Source: Corynebacterium fournieri
Lineage (GTDB): Bacteria; Actinomycetota; Actinomycetes; Mycobacteriales; Mycobacteriaceae
Assembly: GCF_030408775.1 (NCBI RefSeq)
Contig: NZ_CP047210.1
Coordinates: 2,294,001 to 2,358,000, forward strand
DNA length: 64,000 nucleotides
Direction: 5' to 3'
Positions 1 through 11,186 of the stretch are shown here, piece after piece. The position numbers and the translations under genes are program-made. Every line of letters begins with the position of its first letter. Position 1 is the stretch's first letter. The notes under the pieces are model-generated. The model was not told the origin of the DNA. It did not search any database and saw only the letters and a list, made by a program, of their open reading frames with translations.

Positions 1-723
1 ACCGTCAACGGCCGCGGCATCGGCGAACGCCGGCACGGCGGCTACACCTCGCACATGCGTATCGACGCTAAAGACATCACCCACGTCCCCTCCCGCTTCA
101 CCGCCTTCGAGGCCGCCGCGATCGGCACCGCCGGCTACACCGCCGCGCTCTCGGTAGCGGGCCTCGAACTCGCCTCGCAGCTGCCTATCGACGGCCCCGT
201 GCTGGTCACCGGCGCCACCGGCGGAGTCGGCTCCATCGCAGTGCAGCTGCTCGCCGCCCGCGGCTACGAAGTGTGGGCGCTGACCGGGCGCGTGGACGAA
301 CACAGCGCCTGGCTGCGCGAACTCGGCGCCGCCGAGGTGCTCGACCGCGCCGAATTCTCCGAGCCCGGCAAACCCCTGCAAAAGGCGCGGCTGGCGGGTG
401 TGGTGGACACCGTCGGCTCGACCGTGCTGGCCAACGCGCTGACCCAGCTCAAGTGGGGCGGGGTGGCCACCGCCTGCGGAATGGCCGCCGGCAACGACCT
501 GCCCGCTAGCGTCCTGCCGTTCATCCTGCGCGGGGTGCAGCTGGTGGGCATCAACTCCGTGGATGCGCCGAACCACATCCGCGACGAGGCGTGGGCACTA
601 CTCGACGAGTCTGTAGACACCAACGCCATCCGCACCGAGGAAGTCGGTTTGGATGGCGTGGTCGAGGTTGGGCGTCGGCTGCTGGAGGGGCGGGGCAGCG
701 GACGCGCCGTGGTTAAGCTGTAG
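1..723 (+). CDS. Zinc-type alcohol dehydrogenase-like/acrylyl-CoA reductase (AcuI/YhdH family), 5'-truncated
   Basis: The reading frame is open from base 1, so the N-terminus lies outside the window; about 240 residues are visible. The visible part has the MDR Rossmann nucleotide-binding core (VTGATGGVGSIAVQLL) preceded by the GTAGYTAALSV helix typical of the YhdH/AcuI branch of medium-chain reductases. These are NADPH-dependent enzymes acting on acrylyl-CoA or quinone-like enones, cytoplasmic, without catalytic zinc. The C-terminus (GRGSGRAVVKL) is normal for the family. The gene converges on a membrane-protein gene, and the two 3' ends overlap by 11 bp. The exact substrate cannot be told from sequence. 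Confidence 0.85.
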   Translation, partial: TVNGRGIGERRHGGYTSHMRIDAKDITHVPSRFTAFEAAAIGTAGYTAALSVAGLELASQLPIDGPVLVTGATGGVGSIAVQLLAARGYEVWALTGRVDEHSAWLRELGAAEVLDRAEFSEPGKPLQKARLAGVVDTVGSTVLANALTQLKWGGVATACGMAAGNDLPASVLPFILRGVQLVGINSVDAPNHIRDEAWALLDESVDTNAIRTEEVGLDGVVEVGRRLLEGRGSGRAVVKL

Positions 724-1777
724 CCACAGCTTCCTTCGGCACCGGGCCGCAGGAGACCTGGCGGTAGGCGTGCGCCACCGCCAAAAACGTCACGGGCAGG
801 GAAACAATGAAGCCGAGGAAGAACAAAATCCCGCCGACGATGTTGAGCAGCACAAGCAGCGCACCGAGGCCCAGAATGGGCAAGTAGTTCGACGCGCCTG
901 CCTTCAGACCCGCACTAAACGCATCGCCGAACGAACCATTGTTGTCCGCCGCGTACCAGGACTGGAACAAGAAGAACGGCCCGACCAGCACAGCCACCAC
1001 AAACGAGACGGTCAACGCACCCAAAATCGGGCGGATGAACTCCCACATCTCCGCAAGATCGGCGTCCGGGGCGTTCGGGTCAGGCACAGTGCTCGGATCC
1101 AGCGTGGAAAGCGCGCCGACCGCCAACACCATCATCAAGATGAACATCGCCACGCCGCCGACAAACCCGAGCAGCGCAGTCATGCCGATCGTCTTGCCGT
1201 ACGCCGGCGCCTTCGCGTCGCTATACGTCACGTGCTTGACCAAGGTCTGCTGCAGCGCAACACCGAGCAGCCACGGCACGAGCAGGAACACCGCAATCGT
1301 GGTCATCAGCGACACCGGCCCCGGGAAGAACTGCGTCAGCACGATCAGCACCGTGAAGGCGATGCCGACCGGGATCCAGAACTTCGCGTTCGCCATCATC
1401 GCCTTCACGGCCCAGCTCAGCGCCTCCATCACCTGGAGCTTGCCGGTGCCCTTCACGTGGTACCAGCCGTTGGAAGCCGGGTCGTTGATCGGGTGCGGGG
1501 AGAAACCGTCGCCCGGCTGGTTGTCCGTGAGCTGCTGGCCGTGGAAGCGCAGCGCTGAGGAACCAGCCATCCACCCCGCCGAATTCACCTCAAAAGCGGC
1601 GTAGCCCTGGTCAGGCTGGTGCTGAGCGCCGTAGTTGGTGGGGTTGTCGGGGTTGGTGCCTGGGTAGTTGCCTGGGTTTGTACCTGGGTGGTAGCTCCCG
1701 GAGCCGTTTTCCGGGTGGCTGCCTTCCGGATGCTCCGGATACGGCTCGAAGCCGCCGCCGTTGTAGGGAGTGGACAT
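713..1777 (-). CDS. Proline/glycine-rich N-terminus, multi-pass membrane protein of unknown function
   Basis: 354 residues. The first ~90 residues are low-complexity, rich in Pro, Gly, Asn and Tyr (repeats such as NPGNYPGTNPDNPTNYG), and probably lie in the cytoplasm. From about residue 135 onward there are roughly five to six hydrophobic segments (for example WIPVGIAFTVLIVLTQF and LLGFVGGVAMFILMMVLAVG). This organisation matches hypothetical membrane proteins common in corynebacteria. The ATG is preceded by GAAGGA at a suitable distance. No enzymatic motif was recognised, so no function is offered. Confidence 0.8.
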   Translation of the reverse strand: MSTPYNGGGFEPYPEHPEGSHPENGSGSYHPGTNPGNYPGTNPDNPTNYGAQHQPDQGYAAFEVNSAGWMAGSSALRFHGQQLTDNQPGDGFSPHPINDPASNGWYHVKGTGKLQVMEALSWAVKAMMANAKFWIPVGIAFTVLIVLTQFFPGPVSLMTTIAVFLLVPWLLGVALQQTLVKHVTYSDAKAPAYGKTIGMTALLGFVGGVAMFILMMVLAVGALSTLDPSTVPDPNAPDADLAEMWEFIRPILGALTVSFVVAVLVGPFFLFQSWYAADNNGSFGDAFSAGLKAGASNYLPILGLGALLVLLNIVGGILFFLGFIVSLPVTFLAVAHAYRQVSCGPVPKEAVATA

Positions 1778-1956
1778 GTACCCATCCTTCGAGGTTGTCG
1801 TTCGCTTTCACTCGAGATGGTAACAGTCACTCCAGCCACAGACCCGGGGGCGGTTTGGGGTCTGCGCGGGTGGCGTCCTGATAGATCCGTTTTGTGTCAA
1901 GTGGTGGGTCTGCGGACTTCCTGTGAACCATCGGTCGTCGGGATCGGAGTTCGAGG

Positions 1957-2643
1957 ATGAGTTATCCGCCGGAGGTACGGCAGCGTGCCGTTGAGCTTTC
2001 GGGGCAGGGGCTTGCTGCTTCGCAGGTTCGTGCGCAGTTGATTCGGGAGGAATGTAGGTCTGTTCCTTCTACCGCTTCAATTTCGGGATGGGCACGCAAC
2101 GCCCGTCATGGCAGCGGGGTCGATAAAGGTTGGCGTTCTGCCGAGTTGATTGCTGAGGTCGTTCGGGCGAATGTGACAACGTCGGCATCCACCCGCGAGA
2201 TTGGATGGCGTTTTCGGGTCGCTGCGAGTTCCGTGGCGGCGTGGACGCACAAGTTCGCTCCGGATGCGGGTTCGCGGCGTGGGATGACACCGCAGGAGAT
2301 AGAACAGGCGACACTGGCGCGTGTGAAAGAACACCACGAAGCCCAAAAACGCAAGCGCAAGAAGGCCGAAACACAACGTCAATCACAACGCGCCCCGCGC
2401 GATGAGAGTGCATATTCACGCAACCATGAGCAGCCAACAGCTCCGTTTGATGAGGCAGCGTTGCCGGATGACGTTGAGACCCTCAAAGACCTGTTGCGTC
2501 AAGAGCGGTTTATGCGTCTGGCGGATAAAGCGCTGTTTGAGGCGGTGATGGAATCTGAGGGAAAAGCGCAAACCCGGAGACGCTCGACAGCGTGGTCGTC
2601 GCTACGGCTGTCAGACGACTCCGGGACGTCGGATACCAAGTAA
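1957..2643 (+). CDS. IS3-family transposase OrfA (HTH and zipper protein)
   Basis: 228 residues. The N-terminus carries two helix-turn-helix-like blocks (MSYPPEVRQRAVELSGQG and the STREIGWRFRVAASSVAAW region). A Leu-zipper-like helix lies near residues 170-200 (LPDDVETLKDLLRQERFM), as expected for the DNA-binding, multimerising OrfA of IS3 elements. The frame overlaps OrfB by 52 bp. An A-AAA-G slippery stretch lies at 2572-2576, in the OrfA codons GGA-AAA-GCG. A -1 slip there would join OrfA directly to the uninterrupted OrfB frame, giving the OrfAB transposase. If slippage is used, the OrfA-only tail downstream is the terminator of the short product. Confidence 0.85.
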   Translation: MSYPPEVRQRAVELSGQGLAASQVRAQLIREECRSVPSTASISGWARNARHGSGVDKGWRSAELIAEVVRANVTTSASTREIGWRFRVAASSVAAWTHKFAPDAGSRRGMTPQEIEQATLARVKEHHEAQKRKRKKAETQRQSQRAPRDESAYSRNHEQPTAPFDEAALPDDVETLKDLLRQERFMRLADKALFEAVMESEGKAQTRRRSTAWSSLRLSDDSGTSDTK

Positions 2644-3635
2644 CGCGTTGCTGCGCCTACTACGGATTGAAGTACAACACCTACAAGTCGGCATGCAAGC
2701 GGTTAAAACACCCTCTAGTCGACCGAAAAGGCCAGGCCAAGGCAATGGTTACCGCCGCCTGTGAGGGCAACCGCATGGTCTACGGCTACCGCCGCGTGAG
2801 TGAAGTGTGCAAAGCGAACGGTCTGTCGCTGGGGGAAAAATCGATTCGCACGATCATGCGCGAAGAACACCTGCAGCCGAAGATGAAACGCACGAAGCGC
2901 TACAGCTCGTACAAGGGCGAAACTGCGCATCGCCCAGCAAATCGATGTCTGGTTGGAGACATCGACACTGTCACCAAAAATGGCACCCACGTCTCGCAAA
3001 GATATCGTTCGCAGGCGCATCGTCGCAGGCAGGCGGGCAGGAAGGATCTGGTACACGATTTCTATGCCGATGCGCCAAATCAAAGACTCGGCACCGACAT
3101 CACCGCGTTTCAATGCGCTGACGGCAAAGTCTTTTTTAGCCCGCTGATCGACTTCCACGACAACATGCCCATCGCGTACACCTGCGCAACGCGACCAGCG
3201 GCGTTGCTGACCAACACGATGCTTGAAGCTGGGCTCGAGCAAATACAACCAGGACAACGCCCCGAACTGCACACCGACCGTGGCTGGCACTACCGCCACA
3301 TCGATTGGGTTGACCGACTGACTGATATCAGTCACGACAGGCAACAATGCACACATTGCACAGAGGAGAACCCGTGCGATAACGCCTGGTTGATGGTGCC
3401 GTCCCTATCCCGGCTCGGCAACAGCGGCGACAACGCCCGAGTAGAAGGGTTCTTCGGCACCATCAAGCGCGAACTTCACGCCAGTGGAATTCGCCCCGAA
3501 AAGCACACAACCGAGGAGTTTATGAAGTATCTTGACGATTATCTGGACTGGTTCGTCTTTGGCAGACTCACCACCGGACCAGACGGGCAATACACAACCC
3601 TGGCTAAACAACGAAACATAGCCAAAACCACCTAG
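2592..3635 (+). CDS. IS3-family transposase OrfB (DDE integrase domain)
   Basis: 347 residues if started at the internal GTG; probably made mainly as a -1 frameshift fusion to OrfA. An HTH_21-like segment (VYGYRRVSEVCKANGLSLGE) precedes the rve-type catalytic core. The acidic triad is visible: Asp in LGTDITAF, Asp in HTDRGWHYRH, and Glu in NARVEGFFGTIKRE. An atypical Cys-containing insert (QQCTHCTEENPCDNAW) lies between the second Asp and the Glu. The enzyme would cut and join the inverted repeats at 1906 and 3684. No internal stop was seen. Confidence 0.87.
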   Translation: MVVATAVRRLRDVGYQVTRCCAYYGLKYNTYKSACKRLKHPLVDRKGQAKAMVTAACEGNRMVYGYRRVSEVCKANGLSLGEKSIRTIMREEHLQPKMKRTKRYSSYKGETAHRPANRCLVGDIDTVTKNGTHVSQRYRSQAHRRRQAGRKDLVHDFYADAPNQRLGTDITAFQCADGKVFFSPLIDFHDNMPIAYTCATRPAALLTNTMLEAGLEQIQPGQRPELHTDRGWHYRHIDWVDRLTDISHDRQQCTHCTEENPCDNAWLMVPSLSRLGNSGDNARVEGFFGTIKRELHASGIRPEKHTTEEFMKYLDDYLDWFVFGRLTTGPDGQYTTLAKQRNIAKTT

Positions 3636-3688
3636 CCAACAACACAACGGCCACCAGTGTGGTTCACAGGAAGTCCGCAGACCCGCCG

Positions 3689-3796
3689 AGTGAACAACTC
3701 CGCATGGGGACTTTTGCGACCTGGGGAAAGTGAATTATCCAACCGTCCAAGGTGGACTAATTCACTGGGAAGACTCGGGCGAGTGAACTATTCCGC
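3689..3796. repeat. Four copies of an AGTGAA-type motif, two forming a palindrome
   Basis: Just outside the right IS end the motif AGTGAA(C/T)(A/T)A-TCC occurs at 3689, 3729 and 3782 on the plus strand and at about 3755-3766 on the minus strand. The second and third copies form a near-perfect hairpin (AGTGAATTA-TCCA ... TGGACTAATTCACT). There is no T-tract, so it is not a simple terminator for leuS. It may be an intergenic REP-like element. The function is unknown. Confidence 0.5.
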
Positions 3797-3879
3797 AGGA
3801 GGGCGGGGCCAGGCGGGGCGGGGACGGGCAGAGCAGGGCACCGGCACGCCGCGCGCTCCGGAACCCCGGCCCCAACCCC

Positions 3880-6702
<2,823 letters not shown>

Positions 6703-6834
6703 GGTTAGACAGTGTAGTTAAGGGCCATTGCTTCTCGACGACCCTCCACGGGCCTCCCGCCATCCACCCGGGCCCGGGCGGGGATTGATGCGCACGGCAA
6801 CCGCCCCTGCCCGGGCACCGCTACAGTCGCGCAC

Positions 6835-7251
6835 ATGCGCCTTTACACCATCGGCTACAGCAAGAAGACGGCGGAGGAGTTCTTCGGCATCCTCCAGGAA
6901 AACGGGATCAAACAGGTCGTCGATATCCGGCGCCACAACTCGAACCAGCTCGCGGGCTTTACCAAGCAGTCCGATCTGCCGTGGTTCCTCGAGACCATCG
7001 CGGGCATCGGCTACACCCACGAACTCGCGCTCGCGCCCAGCGAGGACCTCATGCACGCGTATCGCAAGGAGGGCCTGCCGTTCGACGAGTTTGCAGACAA
7101 GCTCCGTGCCGAGTTCGACGAGCGCGAGATGCCGAAGCTTGCCGACGCCTCCGTGCTCCTCTGCTCAGAACCCGACCCCGACATCTGCCACCGTTCCGTG
7201 GCAGCGGATTACCTCGCCAAGCAAGGCGACATCGAGGTGGTGCACCTTTAG
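6835..7251 (+). CDS. DUF488 family protein
   Basis: 138 residues. It starts MRLYTIGYSKKTAEEF, the standard opening of DUF488 proteins, followed by VVDIRRHNSNQLAGF and a C-terminal LLCSEPDPDICHRSVAADYL block that supplies the conserved Cys-x-x-Glu and Cys-His-Arg residues of the family. The biochemical role of DUF488 proteins is not firmly established. The gene is divergent from leuS and single in its transcription unit, converging on a transporter gene. Confidence 0.9.
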   Translation: MRLYTIGYSKKTAEEFFGILQENGIKQVVDIRRHNSNQLAGFTKQSDLPWFLETIAGIGYTHELALAPSEDLMHAYRKEGLPFDEFADKLRAEFDEREMPKLADASVLLCSEPDPDICHRSVAADYLAKQGDIEVVHL

Positions 7252-7283
7252 GCATTTACTTGGCGACGCCCCCGCTCCCGGAC

Positions 7284-8603
7284 CTACCCCGCGAACATCT
7301 GCCAGATGGCCACGCCCATGATGACAATGCCCAAGACGAACACGATCCAGGTTTCCGGCTTGTTGGCAAATCGGCGGTAGTCCTTGGCGTAGCGGAACAA
7401 CAGCATCGGCACGATGTAGACCAAGAACGTGATGAAGATGCCGCCGACCACGGAGATCAGATCCAGAATGGACGGGTTGATGATGCCCGCGGCCACCGTG
7501 GTGACGAAGATGAACACGTAGATGCCCCAGCGCATCTTTTTCGGGTCCAGGCGCTCGGCGACACCCGGCGCGACAGCGCGCACGAGGTACGTGGTGCCCT
7601 CCTCGGCGCCCATGACGTGGCCGAAGTAGGACGACGCGATGGCGCACAGGGCGACGATCGGGGAGAGCACCGCCAAGAACGGGGTGTGGGTCTCGTTGGC
7701 CAGGTACGACAAGACCGGGATGTTTTGCTCGCGGGCGGCGTCCATGCCGTCGGCGCCCAGTGCCAGGGTGCAGGACCAGACGAAGAACATGGTGAACACC
7801 ACGAGCATGACGGTGGTAATGGCCTCGATGACGGCCACGGCCTTCTTGGTAGCCGGGAGGTCGCCCTTGTACTTCTTCTGCACGTCTAGGGCGAACTGGG
7901 ACATCGCCGGCATGTGGTTGAAGGAGAACACGAACACCGGCAGGATCAGTAGCATCGCCTTCCAAAACGGCGTGTCCGACTCGTAGGAGCGGAAGCTGGC
8001 CAGGTCCCACTGGGGGATGAGGTAGAACGACACCACGGCCAGCGCGATGATCAGCGGGTAGACCAGCAGGTTGGCAAACGCCAGGGTGGCTTTCTTGCCA
8101 AGCGCGTAGGCACCGGTGAGCACGCCGACGCACAAGGTGGCCATGAGCCAGCGGGGCAGCGACGGGCCGCCGAGCTGGCTGACCACGAAGCTGTCCATGG
8201 TGTTGGTGATACTCACGCCGTAGATGAGCACGATGGGGTAGATGGACAGCCAGTACATCAGGCCCGTCATCAGGCCACGGTTGCGGCCGGCGAGCGCGGT
8301 GATCACCTGCAGCACGTCCAGGCCCTTGACGGGGGACGCGGCGACGATGCGCGCGTAGGTGCGGTGGGACATGAACACCATCGGGCCGATGAACAGGGTG
8401 ATCAGCAGCAGCGGCAGGAAGCCGAAGCTGCCGGCGTCGATGGGAAGGAACAGGATGCCGGCACCGACTGCGGTGCCGAACAGGGTGATGGCCCAGGACA
8501 GTGTGCCGCCGTCCGGGACGGTGCCGGACCGGTTTTCCTCCACCTGTCGCATGTCGGCGACGGTGAGATGGTCCATGTTGAACTCTTTGCCCGCTGTGGT
8601 CAA
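7284..8603 (-). CDS. HAAAP-family amino acid permease (copy 1)
   Basis: 439 residues with about eleven hydrophobic segments. TAVGAGILFLPIDAGSFGF at the first membrane helix is the signature of the hydroxy/aromatic amino acid permease (SdaC/TdcC-like) family. These are inner-membrane proton-coupled symporters of serine, threonine or aromatic amino acids. The chosen TTG start has AAAGGAG five bases upstream; an ATG nine codons later is the alternative. The gene is last in a five-gene minus-strand run, after an aminotransferase. It is paralogous to the genes at 9746 and 27203. Confidence 0.88.
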   Translation of the reverse strand: MTTAGKEFNMDHLTVADMRQVEENRSGTVPDGGTLSWAITLFGTAVGAGILFLPIDAGSFGFLPLLLITLFIGPMVFMSHRTYARIVAASPVKGLDVLQVITALAGRNRGLMTGLMYWLSIYPIVLIYGVSITNTMDSFVVSQLGGPSLPRWLMATLCVGVLTGAYALGKKATLAFANLLVYPLIIALAVVSFYLIPQWDLASFRSYESDTPFWKAMLLILPVFVFSFNHMPAMSQFALDVQKKYKGDLPATKKAVAVIEAITTVMLVVFTMFFVWSCTLALGADGMDAAREQNIPVLSYLANETHTPFLAVLSPIVALCAIASSYFGHVMGAEEGTTYLVRAVAPGVAERLDPKKMRWGIYVFIFVTTVAAGIINPSILDLISVVGGIFITFLVYIVPMLLFRYAKDYRRFANKPETWIVFVLGIVIMGVAIWQMFAG

Positions 8604-8694
8604 AGGTACTCCTTTATTACTGAGTGTTATACGCCACAGCGATCATAAAGCACACGAGTTCCCACAGCGAAACGGAGAAAGGCAGCGCGACCCG

Positions 8695-9732
8695 TTAGTT
8701 GGCAGTGGGCAGCCCCGCCCGTCTCCAGGCGGCGAGGAACTGATCCATCTCAGTTGCGTCCGTGATGCTCACTCGCGCTCCAGAGTCCGGGTAGCTGCGG
8801 ATAATCACGCCCTCCGCACTGATTTTCTGCTCCACCTCAGCGCCGTTGTCGCACGGCATCCACACGAAGTTGGCGTAGGAGCGCTGCAGCCCCAGTTCCT
8901 TAGCAACGCGGTCGCGTTGAGTCTGGGTTTCCTTCACGCGCACCATCAGCTCGTCGTGTGCGTCCAGTGAGGCGACGGCTGCGAGCTCGGAAAGCTCTGT
9001 GACGGTCAGCGGCAAGGCGACCAGCCCGAGGGCACGGACGAGCTCCGGGTTGCCGAAGCCGTAGCCGACGCGGAGGCCTGCCAGGCCGTACGCCTTGGAA
9101 AACGTGCGCGCGCCCAGGAGGTTCGGGTACTTCGCAATCTCCTCGACGGCGTCCGGGGTGTCCTCGGCATCGTTGAACTCGTAGTACGCCTCGTCCAGGA
9201 TGACCACGACGTCCTCCGGGACGCGGCGCATGAATTCGGTGAACTCGTCTTTGGTGATGGTCAGCCCCGTCGGGTTATTCGGGTTGCAGATGATGATCAG
9301 GCGGGTGCGCTCCGTGATGGCGTCGGCCACCGCATCCAGGTCGATCGCCTCTCCCTGTCCAAGCGGGACCTGCACCGGAGTCGCTCCGCCGACGCGGGCG
9401 TAGAGCGGGTAGGCCTCGAAGCTGCGCCACGGGAACAGCACCTCGTCGCCCGCAGAGCACGTCATGAATACGGCCTGCTGGATCACCGCCGACGCCCCGG
9501 GGGCCACCGCAACCTGCTCCTCCGTCAGCCCAAGCCGGTCCGCCAACGCCTTGCGCAGCACCGGGGATCCGGAAATGGGGTAGCGGTTGGCGCGAGCAGC
9601 CGCCTCCCGGATGGCGTCCAGGGCGGTGGGCAGCGGCCCAAAGTTCGCCTCATTGGCCGACAGTTTCAGTTTTGTCTCATCCGATTTGCCGGGCTTGTAG
9701 TCCGGGAAGAGGGAGAGGTCTGCGCGAAGCAC
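8695..9732 (-). CDS. pat: Fold-type I aminotransferase, HisC/aromatic aminotransferase-like
   Basis: 345 residues, the length of histidinol-phosphate/aromatic aminotransferases. Visible motifs: KLSANEANFGP near the start, ICNPNNPTG, VVILDEAYYEF, and the Schiff-base lysine in FSKAYGLAGLRVGYG near residue 212, ending with a substrate-binding Arg region (VIIRSYPDSGARVSI). It uses PLP and transfers amino groups with 2-oxoglutarate. In corynebacteria, Pat is the HisC-like aromatic aminotransferase. Here it sits between two HAAAP transporters, suggesting catabolism or salvage of an imported amino acid rather than histidine synthesis. Assignment to pat rather than hisC is an inference. Confidence 0.8.
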   Translation of the reverse strand: MLRADLSLFPDYKPGKSDETKLKLSANEANFGPLPTALDAIREAAARANRYPISGSPVLRKALADRLGLTEEQVAVAPGASAVIQQAVFMTCSAGDEVLFPWRSFEAYPLYARVGGATPVQVPLGQGEAIDLDAVADAITERTRLIIICNPNNPTGLTITKDEFTEFMRRVPEDVVVILDEAYYEFNDAEDTPDAVEEIAKYPNLLGARTFSKAYGLAGLRVGYGFGNPELVRALGLVALPLTVTELSELAAVASLDAHDELMVRVKETQTQRDRVAKELGLQRSYANFVWMPCDNGAEVEQKISAEGVIIRSYPDSGARVSITDATEMDQFLAAWRRAGLPTAN

Positions 9733-9745
9733 AAGCGGTCCTTTC

Positions 9746-11137
9746 TTAGAACATCTGCCAGATGGTCACGCCCATAATGAGCAAGCCCATGATAAGAACG
9801 AAGATCGTGTCGGGCCGGCGCGCGTAATGCTTGAACGCGGTGGCCTTGTTAAACAGCAGGCTGGGGACGATGTAGACGAGGAATGCGACGAAGATGCCGC
9901 CGACGGCGGAAATGAGCGTCAGGATGGACGGGTTGATCACCGCCACCAGCACTGCGGTGACGAAGACGAAGACGTAGATGCACCAGCGCAGCACCTGCGG
10001 GTTGACCTTCTCCGCGAACCCCGGCGCGGCCACGCGGATGAGGTACGAGGTGCCCTCTTCCGTGCCCAGCATGTGGCCGAAGTAGGACGACGCGATGGCG
10101 CAGATGGCAATCACCGGGCTGATCACGGCCATAAACGGGGTGTGGGTGACGTTGGCGAAGTAGGACAGAATCGGGATGTTCTGCTCACGGGCCTCGTCCA
10201 TGCCCTCGGCGCCCAGGGTCAGCGAGCAGGACCAGACGAAGAACATGGTGAACACCACCAGCATGAGCGCCGTGATGAGCTCGATCTTGGACACCTCGCG
10301 CTCGGTGGCGGCGACATCGCCCTTCTTTTTCTTCTGCACATCAAGCGCGAACTGGGACAGGGCGGCCATGTGGCTGAAGGAGAACACCATCACAGGCAAC
10401 AGCAGCAGCAACGACTTCCACAGCGGCGTTCCGGACTCGTACGCCATGAAGCTGGCGATGTCCCACTTCGGAATGAGGTAGATGGACACTGCGGCCAGCG
10501 CGATGATCAGCGGGTAGACGAGGATGTTGGCCAGCCACAAGGTGGCCTTCTTGCCCAGCGCGAACGCGCCCGTCATCACACCGACGCAGATTGTTGCCAG
10601 CAGCACACGGTTCACGTGCGGGCCGCCCATCTGGTTGACGATCATGCTGTCGACGGTGTTGGTGATGGAGATGCCGTAGATCAGAACCGTCGGGTAGATG
10701 GCCAGCCAGTAGAGGATCGCGGTAGCCAGGCCGCGCTTCCGGCCGGTCAGGGCGGTGACTACCTGGAGCACGTCCAAGCCCTTTTCGGGCGACGCGGAAA
10801 CGATGCGGGCGTACGTGCGGTGGGAGAAAAACACCAACGGCAATACGAAGAAGGTGGCGATAAGCAGCGGCCAGAAGCCGAAACTGCCGGCGTCGATGGG
10901 CAGGAACAAAATGCCTGCGCCGACCGCGGTGCCGAACAGGGTGATCGCCCACGACAGGAAGTTGCCGTCCGGGGCGTCTCCAGCGCGGTTTTCCTTGATC
11001 ACCTCCGCATCAGCTGCGGAGAGTTGATCCATGTTGAATTCTGCGCGGGACTGGGCAATATGCTCTTCGCTGTGCAGCTCCGGCAACGGGCCGGATGCGT
11101 CATCGCCGGTTGCTGGCCGGCTAAATGTGGTGGACAT
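9746..11137 (-). CDS. HAAAP-family amino acid permease (copy 2)
   Basis: 463 residues. A ~55-residue hydrophilic N-terminus precedes about eleven membrane helices with the same TAVGAGILFLPIDAGSFGF signature as copy 1. The segments SHRTYARIVSASPEKGLDVLQV and FFVWSCSLTLGAEGMDEARE are also shared with copies 1 and 3. It probably imports the substrate of the neighbouring hydrolases and aminotransferase. The stop lies 13 bp before the aminotransferase start, consistent with an operon. AAAAGGAA precedes the ATG. Confidence 0.88.
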   Translation of the reverse strand: MSTTFSRPATGDDASGPLPELHSEEHIAQSRAEFNMDQLSAADAEVIKENRAGDAPDGNFLSWAITLFGTAVGAGILFLPIDAGSFGFWPLLIATFFVLPLVFFSHRTYARIVSASPEKGLDVLQVVTALTGRKRGLATAILYWLAIYPTVLIYGISITNTVDSMIVNQMGGPHVNRVLLATICVGVMTGAFALGKKATLWLANILVYPLIIALAAVSIYLIPKWDIASFMAYESGTPLWKSLLLLLPVMVFSFSHMAALSQFALDVQKKKKGDVAATEREVSKIELITALMLVVFTMFFVWSCSLTLGAEGMDEAREQNIPILSYFANVTHTPFMAVISPVIAICAIASSYFGHMLGTEEGTSYLIRVAAPGFAEKVNPQVLRWCIYVFVFVTAVLVAVINPSILTLISAVGGIFVAFLVYIVPSLLFNKATAFKHYARRPDTIFVLIMGLLIMGVTIWQMF

Positions 11138-11186
11138 GGCGTAGGTTCCTTTTCATCTGGGGGAAGGTGGGGCTGCCGGTTTCGGC

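Larger units (their letters stand above)
1906..3684 (+). mobile_element. IS3-type insertion sequence with two overlapping transposase frames
   Basis: A 25-bp perfect inverted repeat bounds the element: the left end (1906-1930) starts GGGTCTGCGGACTTCCTG and the right end (3660-3684) is its exact reverse complement. Weaker similarity continues about ten bases further out on both sides, so the true tips may be near 1895 and 3696. Inside are two overlapping frames, the second shifted -1, with the DDE signature of the IS3 superfamily. Both frames look uninterrupted, so the element may be active. No clear 3-4 bp target duplication could be assigned. Confidence 0.85.

Noticed and set aside
6703-6834. 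T-box leader upstream of leuS
   Set aside because: The gap is only 132 bp and holds no recognisable T-box sequence or specifier stem.
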